64,000 nt of DNA from Marinovum algicola (GTDB lineage Bacteria; Pseudomonadota; Alphaproteobacteria; Rhodobacterales; Rhodobacteraceae). Location: NCBI RefSeq assembly GCF_900109145.1, contig NZ_FNYY01000018.1, positions 33,579 through 97,578 of the forward strand, written 5' to 3'. Made by a program: the position numbers and the translations under genes. Under the pieces are notes generated by a model, which was given only the letters and a program-made list of their open reading frames with translations, searched no databases and was not told the origin of the DNA. This document shows positions 1 to 8,551 of this stretch, piece by piece. Position 1 is the first letter of the stretch, and each line of letters opens with the position of its first letter.

Positions 1-1
1 C

Positions 2-157
2 TCCAGCGGCAGGCTGGCGGCGCTGTCGCTGGCAAAGAGTTCCGGCAACGCCGATCTCGACCGTGCCGCCCTGCGCCAGATCCGCCGCGCCGTGCCGTTT
101 CCGAAACCGCCCGCCGGGGCGCAGCGCAGCTTCAGGATCACCATTCAGGGTCGGTAG
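2..157 (+). CDS. C-terminal fragment of a TonB-family protein
   Basis: Open reading frame entering from the left edge, 51 residues before the TAG stop. The fragment has the form of a TonB C-terminal domain: a short helix with residues LDRAALRQIRRA, then a proline-rich turn (FPKPPAG), then a final strand ending RSFRITIQGR. TonB proteins transmit the energy of the ExbB/ExbD proton channel to outer-membrane receptors. The upstream part, including any membrane anchor, lies outside the window, so the partner system is unknown. The FadR-type regulator that follows is convergent, 6 bp away. Confidence 0.6.
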   Translation, partial: SSGRLAALSLAKSSGNADLDRAALRQIRRAVPFPKPPAGAQRSFRITIQGR

Positions 158-163
158 ACCCGC

Positions 164-907
164 TCAGCCGGTGCCGAGGAAATCGGGATAGAGCATCGCC
201 GACATCCGCCGCCGGGCCAAATCGGCATCGCCATCGCGGATCGCCAGCGCGGCGGCCACATGCGGTACCCCAAGATTGGCGCCATAGCGGATCCGGGTCT
301 CGCCATGGTCATAAGCAACCTGGATCATCGCCACGATTGTCGGGCTCAACTGGCGCATCATCAGGTTGCCGGTGGCCGCGATCACCGCAGTGTGAAACCG
401 GCAATCGGCGGCAAAGAGCAGCGCAACCTCGCCCCGTGCCTGGGCAAAGGCCTCGGCCGCCTCGAGGATCGCGCGGCGCTGCGCCGGGCTGGCCCTGACA
501 GCCGCCAGCGCCGCCGCCTCGGGCTCGATCATCCGGCGCAGCTCCATCGCCTCGACAAAGATCGCCTGAAACCTCGGGTGCGCCGGCTCATGCCAGGCCA
601 GGACATCCGGGTCCAGCAGGTTCCAGTCATCCACCGGCTGCACCCGCGTGCCATAACGCCGCGCGGTCCGCACCAGGCTCTTGCCCGACAGCACCTTGAT
701 CGCGTCGCGCACCGTGGTGCGGCTCACCCCGAGCGACGCCGCAAGCTGATCCTCCTTGGGGATCACCTCGCCCACCGCATAAAACCCATTGGCGATGCGC
801 CGGCCAAGCGTCTCGACGATCTCGCGCGTGGTGCCGGTGGGCAGCGACGAGCGGATGCCGGGCCGGTCCAGCATCGCGGCCGCGGCGCGCTTCTCACTCA
901 GCTGCAT
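164..907 (-). CDS. FadR/GntR-family transcriptional regulator (FCD domain)
   Basis: 247 residues. The N-terminal winged helix (about 25-95) contains the usual GntR pattern IPKEDQLAASLGVSRTTVRDAI. It is followed by an all-helical FCD effector domain (about 115-240) with acidic and histidine residues in the expected places (ELRRMIEPEAA, FHTAVIAATGN, HVAAALAIRDGD). FCD regulators usually sense small organic acids or sugar acids. The gene is divergent from the transaldolase gene across a 314-bp gap holding an inverted repeat. Control of itself, of the transaldolase or of a gene outside the window are all possible; the ligand cannot be read from sequence. Confidence 0.85.
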   Translation of the reverse strand: MQLSEKRAAAAMLDRPGIRSSLPTGTTREIVETLGRRIANGFYAVGEVIPKEDQLAASLGVSRTTVRDAIKVLSGKSLVRTARRYGTRVQPVDDWNLLDPDVLAWHEPAHPRFQAIFVEAMELRRMIEPEAAALAAVRASPAQRRAILEAAEAFAQARGEVALLFAADCRFHTAVIAATGNLMMRQLSPTIVAMIQVAYDHGETRIRYGANLGVPHVAAALAIRDGDADLARRRMSAMLYPDFLGTG

Positions 908-1221
908 GTCCGGCCCCCCGGCGCGCGCGCCGCGCCCGCGCAGGGCGGCGGATCGAAGAAACTCAAATGAGGGTCAGGCACGAGGGCGATCCTATTGTTA
1001 GCGCTGCCATGCGCTATAACACGGCCTCCGGGCCGATCACCGATCGCGATACAGGACACATAAATTTCAGGCGCGTGCGTTCTATTTTTGACACGCGTCA
1101 TTTTTTCGCGACGGGTGTTCTTGCCCCGCAGCCGCAGATCTGCATTTCGCCAGGCTGCAAGATGCGCTAGGTCACGCGGGACAGCGCCACGCGGCGCAGA
1201 ATGTTCATCAGGAGACACAGA
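908..1221. other. Divergent intergenic region, regulator / transaldolase
   Basis: This 314-bp gap has no convincing gene. It holds an inverted repeat (GTTAGCGC, 6 nt, GCGCTATAAC at 997-1020) and a T-rich stretch near 1080-1105 that includes a TTGACA-like hexamer at 1087-1092. A good ribosome-binding site AGGAG lies at 1210-1214, just before the chosen transaldolase start. Short reading frames across the gap lack ribosome sites and family features. Confidence 0.5.
997..1020. promoter_or_regulatory. Imperfect inverted repeat, possible operator
   Basis: GTTAGCGC and GCGCTATAAC face each other across 6 nt; the arms match except for a 2-nt insertion. The position in the divergent region suits an operator for the neighbouring FadR-type regulator, but it does not fit the common TNGTNNNACNA pattern of that subfamily, so the assignment is tentative. 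Confidence 0.3.
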
Positions 1222-2172
1222 ATGACCAGCGTTTTGGACCAGCTCAGGAAGATGACCACCGTGGTCGCCGACACCGGCGACGTGGAGGCGGTAAAGACCT
1301 GGGAGCCGGTGGATTGCACCACCAACCCCTCGCTCGTGCTCAACGCGCTGAGCGATCCCGGCTCCGAAGCGCTGGTGCGCGAAGAAATCGAAGCGGGCCG
1401 CAAGGCCGGTCTTTCGGCCGAAGCGGTGGCCGACAAGCTGACCGTCGCGATCGGCGCCCGACTGACCGAGCTGGTGCCGGGCCGGGTGAGCACCGAGGTC
1501 GATGCCTGCCTGTCGTTCGACACCGAGGCCTCGGTCAAGCGCGCCCACGAGATCATCGCCGATTACGAGGCGCGCGGCATTGGCAAGGAACGCATCCTGA
1601 TCAAGCTGGCTTCAACCTGGGAGGGCATTCGCGCCGCCGAGACACTTCAAAAGGAAGGTATCGACTGCAACCTGACGCTGCTCTTCTGCATGGCGCAGGC
1701 GGTGGCCTGTGCCGATGCCGGCGCCTTTCTGATCTCACCCTTCGTCGGGCGGATCACCGATTGGTACAAGAAGGCCGAGGGCCGCGACAGCTACAAGCCC
1801 GAAGAGGATCCAGGCGTGAAATCGGTCCGCGCCATCTACGATTACTACAAGTCGAACGGCATCGAGACGGTGGTCATGGGCGCGTCTTTCCGCAATGTCG
1901 GCCAGATCAAGGCGCTGGCGGGCTGCGATAACCTGACGATTGCTCCGGCGCTGCTCGACGAGCTCGACCGTGACGAGGCCGAACTTCCGCGCATCCTGTC
2001 GCCCGACAATGCCAGCGGCCTGGCGACGGTGACCATGGATGAGGCCATCTTCCGCTGGGAGCTTAACGCCGATGCCATGGCAACCGAAAAGCTTGCCGAA
2101 GGCATCCGCAAGTTCGATGTCGACCACAAGAAGCTGATCAAACTGGTCTCGGAACGGCTGAACGCGGCCTGA
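1222..2172 (+). CDS. tal: Transaldolase (type 1, TalB-like)
   Basis: 316 residues. Transaldolase moves a dihydroxyacetone unit between sugar phosphates (sedoheptulose 7-P + glyceraldehyde 3-P to erythrose 4-P + fructose 6-P) in the cytosolic pentose phosphate pathway. Diagnostic motifs are DCTTNPSL near residue 31, the Schiff-base lysine in [15 protein letters not shown] (K128), [29 protein letters not shown] and MGASFRN. An in-frame ATG at 1201 is ignored because AGGAG sits 7 nt before 1222 and the E. coli-type protein begins MT-LDQLR. The gene stands alone, ahead of the polyol operon, and could recycle fructose 6-phosphate made from mannitol or sorbitol. Confidence 0.96.
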   Translation: MTSVLDQLRKMTTVVADTGDVEAVKTWEPVDCTTNPSLVLNALSDPGSEALVREEIEAGRKAGLSAEAVADKLTVAIGARLTELVPGRVSTEVDACLSFDTEASVKRAHEIIADYEARGIGKERILIKLASTWEGIRAAETLQKEGIDCNLTLLFCMAQAVACADAGAFLISPFVGRITDWYKKAEGRDSYKPEEDPGVKSVRAIYDYYKSNGIETVVMGASFRNVGQIKALAGCDNLTIAPALLDELDRDEAELPRILSPDNASGLATVTMDEAIFRWELNADAMATEKLAEGIRKFDVDHKKLIKLVSERLNAA

Positions 2173-2265
2173 CCGGGCCGATCCCACTTGACGCGCGCAT
2201 GAGTCTAACTTCTTGACCGGGAGGTTTCGCCGACCTACCGTAAGAAAAATCCTATCGCGCGCAAA

Positions 2266-2290
2266 GAAATGGCCCACAGCGGGCCATTTC
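2266..2290 (+). terminator. Perfect hairpin after transaldolase
   Basis: A 10-bp perfect stem, GAAATGGCCC / GGGCCATTTC, with a 5-nt loop. No T-tract follows. It lies 94 bp past the transaldolase stop and 51 bp before the LacI-family gene. It fits a terminator or transcript stabiliser, and it also resembles a large operator. Confidence 0.5.
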
Positions 2291-2341
2291 ACCGTTTGAC
2301 ACCGGTCACGGCACCGCGCGCCCAAAAAGAAAGAACACCGT

Positions 2342-3373
2342 ATGGCGGGGCGCAAAATCAGGAACATGGAGGAATTTGCCGAGGTCAGCGGCATTTCAAG
2401 GCCGACGGTTTCAAAGTATTTCCACGATCCCGGCAGCGTCCGAAAATCGACAAGGGCGCGGATCGAAGAGGCGCTCGAACGCTACGAATACCGCCCCAAC
2501 ATCTTTGCAATGAACCAGAACCGGCGGCTGACCAAGAACATCGGCATCGTCGTGCCCTATCTGGCCGATCCGTTCTTTGCCGAAATCGCCCGCAATCTCG
2601 AACGGCGCTGCATCGACGCCGGATTCTTTCCGCTGCTGTTCAGCTCGCACGGCGAACAGGCGCAGGAAAATGCCATTCTCGATTCCCTGCGGCTTCTGAA
2701 ACCGGCCGGCGTGCTGCTGGCGGCGCTGGGCCGGCCGTCGGATCACGACCATATCAAACGCTTCTGCGCCGATGTCCCGACGGTCCTCTTCGACAGCTAT
2801 CTGGATGCCACCGGCGCCGCCTTTGTCGGCTCCGACCACGCCCAGGTTCTGCGATTGATGGTGGATTATCTGTGCCGTAGCGGCCAGCCGCCGGTGTATT
2901 TCGAGATGCGGAACCCGGTTAACCCGAACGCCAACCGCCGCCGCGCCGGCTATGTCGCGGCGATGGAATCGCTTGGCCAGACGCCCGAGATCGTGCGCGT
3001 GGACGGCCAGGGCTGGAACTTCGAACAGATCGGCTTCGACGGCGGCGGCGCGTTGATCGAACGCGGCGGCTTTGCCACCGACACCGTGCTGTGCAACAAC
3101 GACCGGCTGGCCATCGGCCTGATTGCGGCCGCCTATGCCAAAGGCGTCAAGGTCGGCCGCGGCCCCGAGTGCACCCTGCGCATCGCCGGCATGGACGACC
3201 ATCCTTTCTCCCAGTTCACCTGCCCGCCGATGACAACCATCGCGCAGGATTATGCCGCCATCGCCGACCGCAGCGTCGAAACCCTGTTCAACGTGATCGA
3301 GAACGGCGCGCTGACCGAGCCCCGCGCCGAAACACTTTTTGAAGGCCGACTGGTGATGCGCGACTCCGCCTGA
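2342..3373 (+). CDS. LacI-family regulator of the polyol operon
   Basis: 343 residues. The N-terminal LacI helix-turn-helix (about 8-58: EFAEVSGISRPTVSKYF, then the hinge helix region ending YEYRPN) precedes a periplasmic-binding-protein-like sugar-sensing domain (about 65-340). The gene directly precedes the smo operon on the same strand and is 137 bp from smoE. A palindrome with a central CG (3423-3434), typical of LacI-family operators, lies between them. It is therefore the likely local repressor with a hexitol or ketose as inducer; that role is inferred from context. The start is the ATG preceded by AAAGAAAGAA. Confidence 0.9.
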   Translation: MAGRKIRNMEEFAEVSGISRPTVSKYFHDPGSVRKSTRARIEEALERYEYRPNIFAMNQNRRLTKNIGIVVPYLADPFFAEIARNLERRCIDAGFFPLLFSSHGEQAQENAILDSLRLLKPAGVLLAALGRPSDHDHIKRFCADVPTVLFDSYLDATGAAFVGSDHAQVLRLMVDYLCRSGQPPVYFEMRNPVNPNANRRRAGYVAAMESLGQTPEIVRVDGQGWNFEQIGFDGGGALIERGGFATDTVLCNNDRLAIGLIAAAYAKGVKVGRGPECTLRIAGMDDHPFSQFTCPPMTTIAQDYAAIADRSVETLFNVIENGALTEPRAETLFEGRLVMRDSA

Positions 3374-3422
3374 GATTGCCGCAGTGCAGAAAGTTCGCGC
3401 CGCGCCGCGGAAATTATAAAAG

Positions 3423-3434
3423 TTACGCGCGTAA
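3423..3434. promoter_or_regulatory. Candidate LacI-family operator upstream of smoE
   Basis: TTACGCGCGTAA is a perfect 12-bp palindrome with a central CG and A/T-rich flanks (AAAG before, AGTT after), the usual shape of LacI-family sites. It ends 8 bp before the predicted -35 hexamer, and the LacI-family gene lies just upstream. Confidence 0.6.
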
Positions 3435-3442
3435 AGTTTTTA

Positions 3443-3471
3443 TTGACCGGGGAGAGCGAATCTGGCTAGAT
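3443..3471 (+). promoter_or_regulatory. Predicted sigma70-type promoter of the smo operon
   Basis: TTGACC at 3443-3448, a 17-nt spacer and CTAGAT at 3466-3471 resemble -35 and -10 hexamers. They lie just downstream of the LacI-type palindrome and about 40 bp before the smoE start, leaving room for a short leader. Prediction by inspection only. Confidence 0.45.
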
Positions 3472-3510
3472 GACGTCACTGACATCCAAAAACCATGGGA
3501 GGAACATTGG

Positions 3511-4818
3511 ATGAAACTGACGAATGCACTCTTTGCAGCGTCTGCTCTGGTCTCCGTCACGGCGACGGCTGCCGCGGCCGCGACCTTGACAATCGCGACA
3601 GTGAACAACGGTGACATGATCCGCATGCAGGGTTACACCGACGACTTTACCGAAAAGACCGGCCACGAAGTCGAGTGGGTGACGCTGGAAGAGAACGTTC
3701 TTCGCCAGCGCGTGACCACCGACATCACCGCCAAGGGCGGCCAGTTCGACATCATGACCATCGGCATGTACGAAACCCCGATCTGGGGTGCGAACGGTTG
3801 GCTGGTGCCGCTGGACGGCCTTTCGGAAGAATATGATGTCAACGACATCCTTCCCGCGATGCGCGATGGCCTGAGCCACGACGGCACGCTTTATGCGGCG
3901 CCGTTCTATGGCGAAAGCTCGATGATCATGTACCGCAAGGACCTGATGGAAAAGGCCGGGCTGGAAATGCCGGAGGCCCCCACCTGGGAGTTCATCCGCG
4001 AAGCCGCCGCGGCGATGGATGACGACGCCAACGACGTCAACGGCATCTGCCTGCGCGGCAAGGCCGGTTGGGGTGAAGGCGGTGCCTTTATCACCGTCAC
4101 CGGCAACTCCTTCGGCGCCCGCTGGTTCGACGAAGAATGGGATCCGCAGTTCGATCAGCCGGAATGGAAAGAAGCGCTGACCTTCTTTACCAACCTGATG
4201 AACGACTACGGCCCGGCCGGCTATGCCACCAACGGTTTCAACGAAAACCTGTCGCTGTTCCAGCAGGGCAAATGCGGCATGTGGATCGACGCCACCGTGG
4301 CGGCCTCTTTCGTGACCAACCCCGAGGACTCGGAAGTCGCCGATCAGGTCGGCTTTGCACTGGCCCCCAACAAGGACGGCGTCGAAAAGCGCGCCAACTG
4401 GCTCTGGGCCTGGGCGCTGGCGATCCCGGCCGGCACCGACAACGAGGACGCGGCGAAGCAATTCATCGAATGGGCCACTTCGAAGGAATACATCGAGCTG
4501 GTGGCCGAAAACGAAGGCTGGGCCAACGTTCCCCCGGGTGCGCGGACCTCGCTCTACGAGACGCCCGAGTACCAGGAAGTGCCCTTCGCGAAAATGACGC
4601 TGGACTCGATCAACGCGGCGGACCCCAAGAACCCGACCGTTGATCCGGTGCCCTATGTCGGCGTCCAGTTCGTCGCCATCCCCGAGTTTGCCGGCCTCGC
4701 AAGCCAGGTGAGCCAGGAGTTCTCGGCGGTCTACGCCGGTCAGCAATCGGTCGACGAAGCGCTCGAGAAAGCGCAGGCGATCGCAGAAGAAGAAATGGAA
4801 GCCGCCGGCTACCGCTGA
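3511..4818 (+). CDS. smoE: Polyol ABC transporter substrate-binding protein
   Basis: 435 residues. A clear Sec signal peptide (MKLTNALFAASALVSVTATAAAAA) precedes a type-I extracellular solute-binding fold of the maltose/sorbitol family, with segments such as GGQFDIMTIGMYETPIWG and NPTVDPVPYVGVQF. It binds polyols such as sorbitol or mannitol in the periplasm and delivers them to SmoFG. An in-frame upstream extension was rejected: GGGAGGAAC sits just before the ATG at 3511 and the signal peptide begins there. It is the first gene of smoE-F-G-K-S-mtlK, and a stable hairpin separates it from smoF. Confidence 0.92.
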   Translation: MKLTNALFAASALVSVTATAAAAATLTIATVNNGDMIRMQGYTDDFTEKTGHEVEWVTLEENVLRQRVTTDITAKGGQFDIMTIGMYETPIWGANGWLVPLDGLSEEYDVNDILPAMRDGLSHDGTLYAAPFYGESSMIMYRKDLMEKAGLEMPEAPTWEFIREAAAAMDDDANDVNGICLRGKAGWGEGGAFITVTGNSFGARWFDEEWDPQFDQPEWKEALTFFTNLMNDYGPAGYATNGFNENLSLFQQGKCGMWIDATVAASFVTNPEDSEVADQVGFALAPNKDGVEKRANWLWAWALAIPAGTDNEDAAKQFIEWATSKEYIELVAENEGWANVPPGARTSLYETPEYQEVPFAKMTLDSINAADPKNPTVDPVPYVGVQFVAIPEFAGLASQVSQEFSAVYAGQQSVDEALEKAQAIAEEEMEAAGYR

Positions 4819-4835
4819 GGCATCCTCCCAAGGGT

Positions 4836-4859
4836 CGGGGGGTGGCAATCCACCCCCCG
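4836..4859 (+). terminator. Hairpin between smoE and smoF
   Basis: A 10-bp GC stem (CGGGGGGTGG / CCACCCCCCG) with loop CAAT, 18 nt past the smoE stop. Such hairpins after binding-protein genes commonly act as partial terminators or 3' stabilisers, so that the binding protein outnumbers the permeases. A similar GGCAATCC-type hairpin is at 39715-39735. Confidence 0.55.
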
Positions 4860-4938
4860 GTTCTCGTTATACGTGTTACCCTCCCCAGTATTAACCGTGT
4901 TTGACATGCAACTTGCGTGAACAGAGAGGATATGTGTC

Positions 4939-5805
4939 ATGGCGACCCAGCATTCCCGATCCGCAGCGCGTTTCATGATGGCACCGGCCGTAGTCCTGCT
5001 TCTTGGCTGGATGCTCGTGCCGCTGCTCATGACGCTCTACTTTTCGTTCAAGACCTACCTGCCGTTGCGCGGTGGCGACCTTGGGTGGACCGGCTTTGAC
5101 AACTACGTCAGGTTCGTGTCCTCGTCGGCCTTCTGGCCGTCGATCCAGGCGACGCTGATCATCGTCGGCGGTGCATTGATCATCACGGTCGGCTTCGGCG
5201 TCCTGCTGGGCATCCTTCTGAACCAGCCGATGTGGGGCCAGGGCGTCGTCCGCATTCTCGTGATCGCGCCGTTCTTTGTCATGCCCACGGTCTCGGCTCT
5301 GGTCTGGAAGAACATGTTCATGGACCCCACCAACGGCCTGCTGGCGCATCTCTGGCGCTTCTTCGGGGCCGATCCGGTGGTCTGGCTGTCGGACGCCTCG
5401 CTGTTCTCGATCATCCTGATCGTGTCCTGGCAATGGCTGCCCTTCGCCACGCTGATCCTGCTGACCGCGATCCAGTCGTTGGACGGCGAGCAGCTGGAAG
5501 CCTCGGAAATGGACGGCGCGCCGGTGCTGAAACGCTTCTGGTACATCGTGCTGCCGCACCTGAGCCGGGCGATCACCATCGTCATCCTGATCGAGACCAT
5601 CTTCCTGCTGTCGATCTTCGCCGAAATCCTCGTGACCACCGGCGGCGCCTTCGGCACCCGCACCCTGACCTACCTGATCTTCCAGCGGGTGCTGGAAAGC
5701 CAGAACGTCGGCCTCGGGTCCGCGGGCGGTGTCTATGCCATCATTCTCGCCAATATCGTCGCCATCTTCCTGATGCGCATCGTGGGGAAGAATCTCGATG
5801 CCTGA
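4939..5805 (+). CDS. smoF: Polyol ABC transporter permease
   Basis: 288 residues, an inner-membrane permease of the MalF-like (CUT1) family with about six hydrophobic segments. The first spans roughly residues 13-35 (MMAPAVVLLLGWMLVPLLMT). The EAA loop that contacts the ATPase is visible as EASEMDGAPVLKRFWYIVLP (about 190-210). It pairs with SmoG to form the channel for sorbitol or mannitol. The start is the ATG at 4939, with GAGAGGATA upstream. Confidence 0.92.
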   Translation: MATQHSRSAARFMMAPAVVLLLGWMLVPLLMTLYFSFKTYLPLRGGDLGWTGFDNYVRFVSSSAFWPSIQATLIIVGGALIITVGFGVLLGILLNQPMWGQGVVRILVIAPFFVMPTVSALVWKNMFMDPTNGLLAHLWRFFGADPVVWLSDASLFSIILIVSWQWLPFATLILLTAIQSLDGEQLEASEMDGAPVLKRFWYIVLPHLSRAITIVILIETIFLLSIFAEILVTTGGAFGTRTLTYLIFQRVLESQNVGLGSAGGVYAIILANIVAIFLMRIVGKNLDA

Positions 5806-5821
5806 GCAAGTGCAACGCCGC

Positions 5822-5900
5822 GTCCCGGGCCTGCCCCGGGACCTCACCCCCACCCCCGCCGACAGGCGTCACGCAAGAGGTCCCGGAGCAGGTCCGGGAC
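5822..5900. repeat. REP-like double hairpin, copy 1
   Basis: Two palindromes, GTCCCGGG-5 nt-CCCGGGAC (5822-5842) and GTCCCGGA-5 nt-TCCGGGAC (5880-5900), fill the smoF-smoG gap. The same 8-5-8 plus 8-5-8 design recurs at 56364-56429 and 60650-60710, each time with the sequence AAGAGG or TGAGG before the second stem. It is probably a dispersed intergenic repeat that may also stabilise or attenuate the transcript. Confidence 0.7.
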
Positions 5901-5914
5901 GGGAGGACTGACAC

Positions 5915-6745
5915 ATGGCACGTGCCGTTACCAATCAACGCAAGGCGATCAACACCGCCGCAGCCTGGGCAGTGGGTCTGCTGATCTTCTTCCCGATCCT
6001 CTGGACCATCCTCACCAGCTTCAAGACCGAGGCCACGGCAATCGCCGATCCGCCGGTGTTCCTCGCCTTCGACTGGACGCTGGAGAATTATTCCGCCGTC
6101 ATGGAGCGCTCGAACTACGCCCGCTTCCTGTGGAACTCGATCATCATCGCAGGCGGCTCGACCATCCTCGGCATCATCGTCGCGGTGCCGGCAGCCTGGT
6201 CGATGGCCTTCGTGCCCTCGAAACGAACCAAGGACATCCTGCTCTGGATGCTCTCGACCAAGATGCTTCCGGCGGTCGGCGTGCTCTATCCGATCTACCT
6301 GATCTTCATCAAGCTGGGGATCCTCGACAGCCGCATCGGCCTGGTCATCGTCATCATGCTGATCAACCTGCCGATCATCGTCTGGATGCTCTACACCTAC
6401 TTCAAGGAAATCCCCGTCGATATCCTCGAAGCGGGCCGCATGGACGGCGCCAGCCTGAAGGACGAGATCATCTACATCCTCACCCCGATGGCCGTGCCCG
6501 GCATCGCCTCGACCCTGCTCCTGAACTTCATCCTCGCCTGGAACGAAGCCTTCTGGACGCTCAACCTGACCGCCGCGAAAGCCGCGCCGCTCACCGCCTT
6601 CATCGCCAGCTACTCCAGCCCCGAGGGTCTGTTCTACGCCAAGCTCAGCGCGGCATCGACCATGGCCATCGCGCCGATCCTCATCCTCGGCTGGTTCAGC
6701 CAGAAACAACTCGTCAGCGGCCTGACCTTCGGCGCAGTGAAATAA
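5915..6745 (+). CDS. smoG: Polyol ABC transporter permease
   Basis: 276 residues, a MalG-type CUT1 permease with about six membrane segments. It opens with a helix near 15-35 (AAAWAVGLLIFFPILWTILTS). The EAA motif is clear at about 170-190 (EAGRMDGASLKDEIIYILTP), as is the C-terminal GLTFGAVK typical of the family. It forms the membrane channel with SmoF. The gene follows smoF after a 109-bp gap filled by a REP-like double hairpin; the ribosome site GGGAGG lies before the ATG. Confidence 0.93.
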   Translation: MARAVTNQRKAINTAAAWAVGLLIFFPILWTILTSFKTEATAIADPPVFLAFDWTLENYSAVMERSNYARFLWNSIIIAGGSTILGIIVAVPAAWSMAFVPSKRTKDILLWMLSTKMLPAVGVLYPIYLIFIKLGILDSRIGLVIVIMLINLPIIVWMLYTYFKEIPVDILEAGRMDGASLKDEIIYILTPMAVPGIASTLLLNFILAWNEAFWTLNLTAAKAAPLTAFIASYSSPEGLFYAKLSAASTMAIAPILILGWFSQKQLVSGLTFGAVK

Positions 6746-6757
6746 GGACCTGAGATC

Positions 6758-7762
6758 ATGGGACAAATCAACCTTACTCAAGTGACCAAGAGCTTCGGCG
6801 ACGTCAATGTCATCCCGCCCTTGGACCTCAACATCAACGATGGCGAGTTCACGGTCTTTGTCGGCCCCTCGGGCTGCGGCAAATCCACCCTGCTGCGGCT
6901 GATCGCCGGGCTCGAAGACATCACCTCGGGCAAGATCGAGATCGACGGCCAGGACGCCACCGAACTGCCGCCCGCCAAACGCGGCCTGGCGATGGTTTTC
7001 CAATCCTATGCGCTCTATCCGCACATGTCGGTGCGCAAGAACATCGCCTTTCCGATGAAAATGGCGGGCATGGACGAGGCCGAGCAGAAAAAGCGCATCG
7101 AGGCCGCGGCCAAGGCGCTGAACCTGACCGACTACCTCGACCGGCGCCCCGGCCAGCTTTCGGGCGGCCAGCGTCAGCGGGTGGCCATCGGCCGGGCCAT
7201 CGTGCGCGAGCCTTCGGCCTTCCTGTTCGACGAACCGCTGTCGAACCTCGACGCGGCGCTGCGGGTCGGGATGCGGCTGGAAATCTCCGAGATGCACAAG
7301 CGCCTCGCCACGACGATGATCTATGTCACCCACGATCAGGTCGAAGCGATGACCATGGCCGACAAGATTGTGGTGCTTCAGGCCGGCGTGATCGAACAGG
7401 TGGGCAGCCCGCTGGAGCTCTACCGCCGCCCGCGCAACAAGTTCGTCGCCGGTTTCATCGGCTCGCCCAAGATGAACCTGATCGAAGGCAAGCTGGCGTC
7501 GGAACACAGCGTCCACACCATCGGTATCCGCCCCGAGCATATCGACGTCTCGACCACCGAGGGCGCATGGCAGGGTACCGTCGGCGTGGCCGAGCACCTG
7601 GGGTCCGACACCTTCATCCACATCCACGGCATTCCGGGCTGCGATCCGCTGACCGTGCGGGCCGGGGGGGATGTCGACGTGCGCCACGGCGACACCGTCT
7701 ATCTGACGCCGCAGGCCCAGCACATCCACAAATTCGGCGCCGACGGGCTTCGGCTGGACTGA
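6758..7762 (+). CDS. smoK: Polyol ABC transporter ATP-binding protein
   Basis: 334 residues. It has Walker [10 protein letters not shown] (36-44), Q-loop [10 protein letters not shown], signature [14 protein letters not shown], Walker [12 protein letters not shown] and switch histidine in [11 protein letters not shown]. The C-terminal part is a MalK-like TOBE/OB domain containing [10 protein letters not shown]. It powers import of polyols by SmoEFG from the cytoplasmic face. It is close in length to Rhodobacter SmoK. Its TGA overlaps the ATG of the next gene, so the two are translationally coupled. Confidence 0.94.
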   Translation: MGQINLTQVTKSFGDVNVIPPLDLNINDGEFTVFVGPSGCGKSTLLRLIAGLEDITSGKIEIDGQDATELPPAKRGLAMVFQSYALYPHMSVRKNIAFPMKMAGMDEAEQKKRIEAAAKALNLTDYLDRRPGQLSGGQRQRVAIGRAIVREPSAFLFDEPLSNLDAALRVGMRLEISEMHKRLATTMIYVTHDQVEAMTMADKIVVLQAGVIEQVGSPLELYRRPRNKFVAGFIGSPKMNLIEGKLASEHSVHTIGIRPEHIDVSTTEGAWQGTVGVAEHLGSDTFIHIHGIPGCDPLTVRAGGDVDVRHGDTVYLTPQAQHIHKFGADGLRLD

Positions 7763-8532
7763 TGCGACTGTCTGGCAAATCCGCGCTGATCACAGGTGCA
7801 GCACGGGGCATCGGCAAGGAATTTGCCAAGGCCTACGTGAACGAGGGCGCCAGGGCGGCGATCGGGGATATCAACCTCGACGCCGCCAGGGCAGCCGCGA
7901 ATGAGATCGGGGACGGCGCCAGCGCCGTTCACCTCGACGTCACGCGGCAGGAGAGCATCGACCAGGCGATAGCTGAGGTCGTGAAGACTCAGGGAAAACT
8001 GGACATCCTCGTGAACAATGCCGCGCTCTTCGATGCGGCCGAGACGGTGGACATCACCCGCGACAGCTATGACCGGCTTTATGCGGTCAACGTCGCGGGG
8101 GTGCTGTTCACCATGCAGGCGGCGGCGCGGCAGATGATCGCCCAGGGCACGGGCGGCAAGATCATCAACATGGCGTCCCAGGCAGGGCGGCGCGGCGAAC
8201 CTCTGGTGCTGGTCTATTGCTCGACCAAGGCGGCGGTCATCTCGATGACCCAATCGGCCGGGCTGAACCTGATCAAGCATGGCATCAACGTCAATGCCAT
8301 CGCGCCGGGCGTGGTCGACGGCGAGCATTGGGAGCATGTCGATTCCATGTTCGCCAGGCTCGAAGGCAAGGCCCCCGGCCAGAAAAAGGCCGAGGTCGAA
8401 GCCGGCGTCCCCGCCGGCCGCTTTGCGGTGCCGGCGGACCTCACCGGAATGGCGGTGTTCCTGGCCTCGGAAGAGGCCAACTACATCGTTTCGCAAACCT
8501 ACAACGTCGATGGCGGCCAATGGATGAGCTGA
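7762..8532 (+). CDS. smoS: Sorbitol dehydrogenase-type short-chain dehydrogenase
   Basis: 256 residues, the length of Rhodobacter SmoS. Classical SDR features are TGAARGIG (11-18) for NAD binding, NNAA (85-88), catalytic serine in NMAS (S139) and YCSTK (Y152, K156). The enzyme oxidises sorbitol (and probably galactitol or L-iditol) to the ketose in the cytosol. The chosen start overlaps the smoK stop by one base; a longer in-frame extension runs back through smoK and is not used. Operon position and residue pattern support the assignment over a generic SDR. Confidence 0.9.
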   Translation: MRLSGKSALITGAARGIGKEFAKAYVNEGARAAIGDINLDAARAAANEIGDGASAVHLDVTRQESIDQAIAEVVKTQGKLDILVNNAALFDAAETVDITRDSYDRLYAVNVAGVLFTMQAAARQMIAQGTGGKIINMASQAGRRGEPLVLVYCSTKAAVISMTQSAGLNLIKHGINVNAIAPGVVDGEHWEHVDSMFARLEGKAPGQKKAEVEAGVPAGRFAVPADLTGMAVFLASEEANYIVSQTYNVDGGQWMS

Positions 8533-8551
8533 CCGGACAAGGGACGAAAAC

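Noticed and set aside
3376..3510. 45-residue N-terminal extension of the binding protein
   Set aside because: A signal peptide and a strong ribosome site define the ATG at 3511; the extension covers the operator and promoter.
5741..7729. 662-codon minus-strand open frame
   Set aside because: Antisense to smoG and smoK, which have complete transporter motifs.
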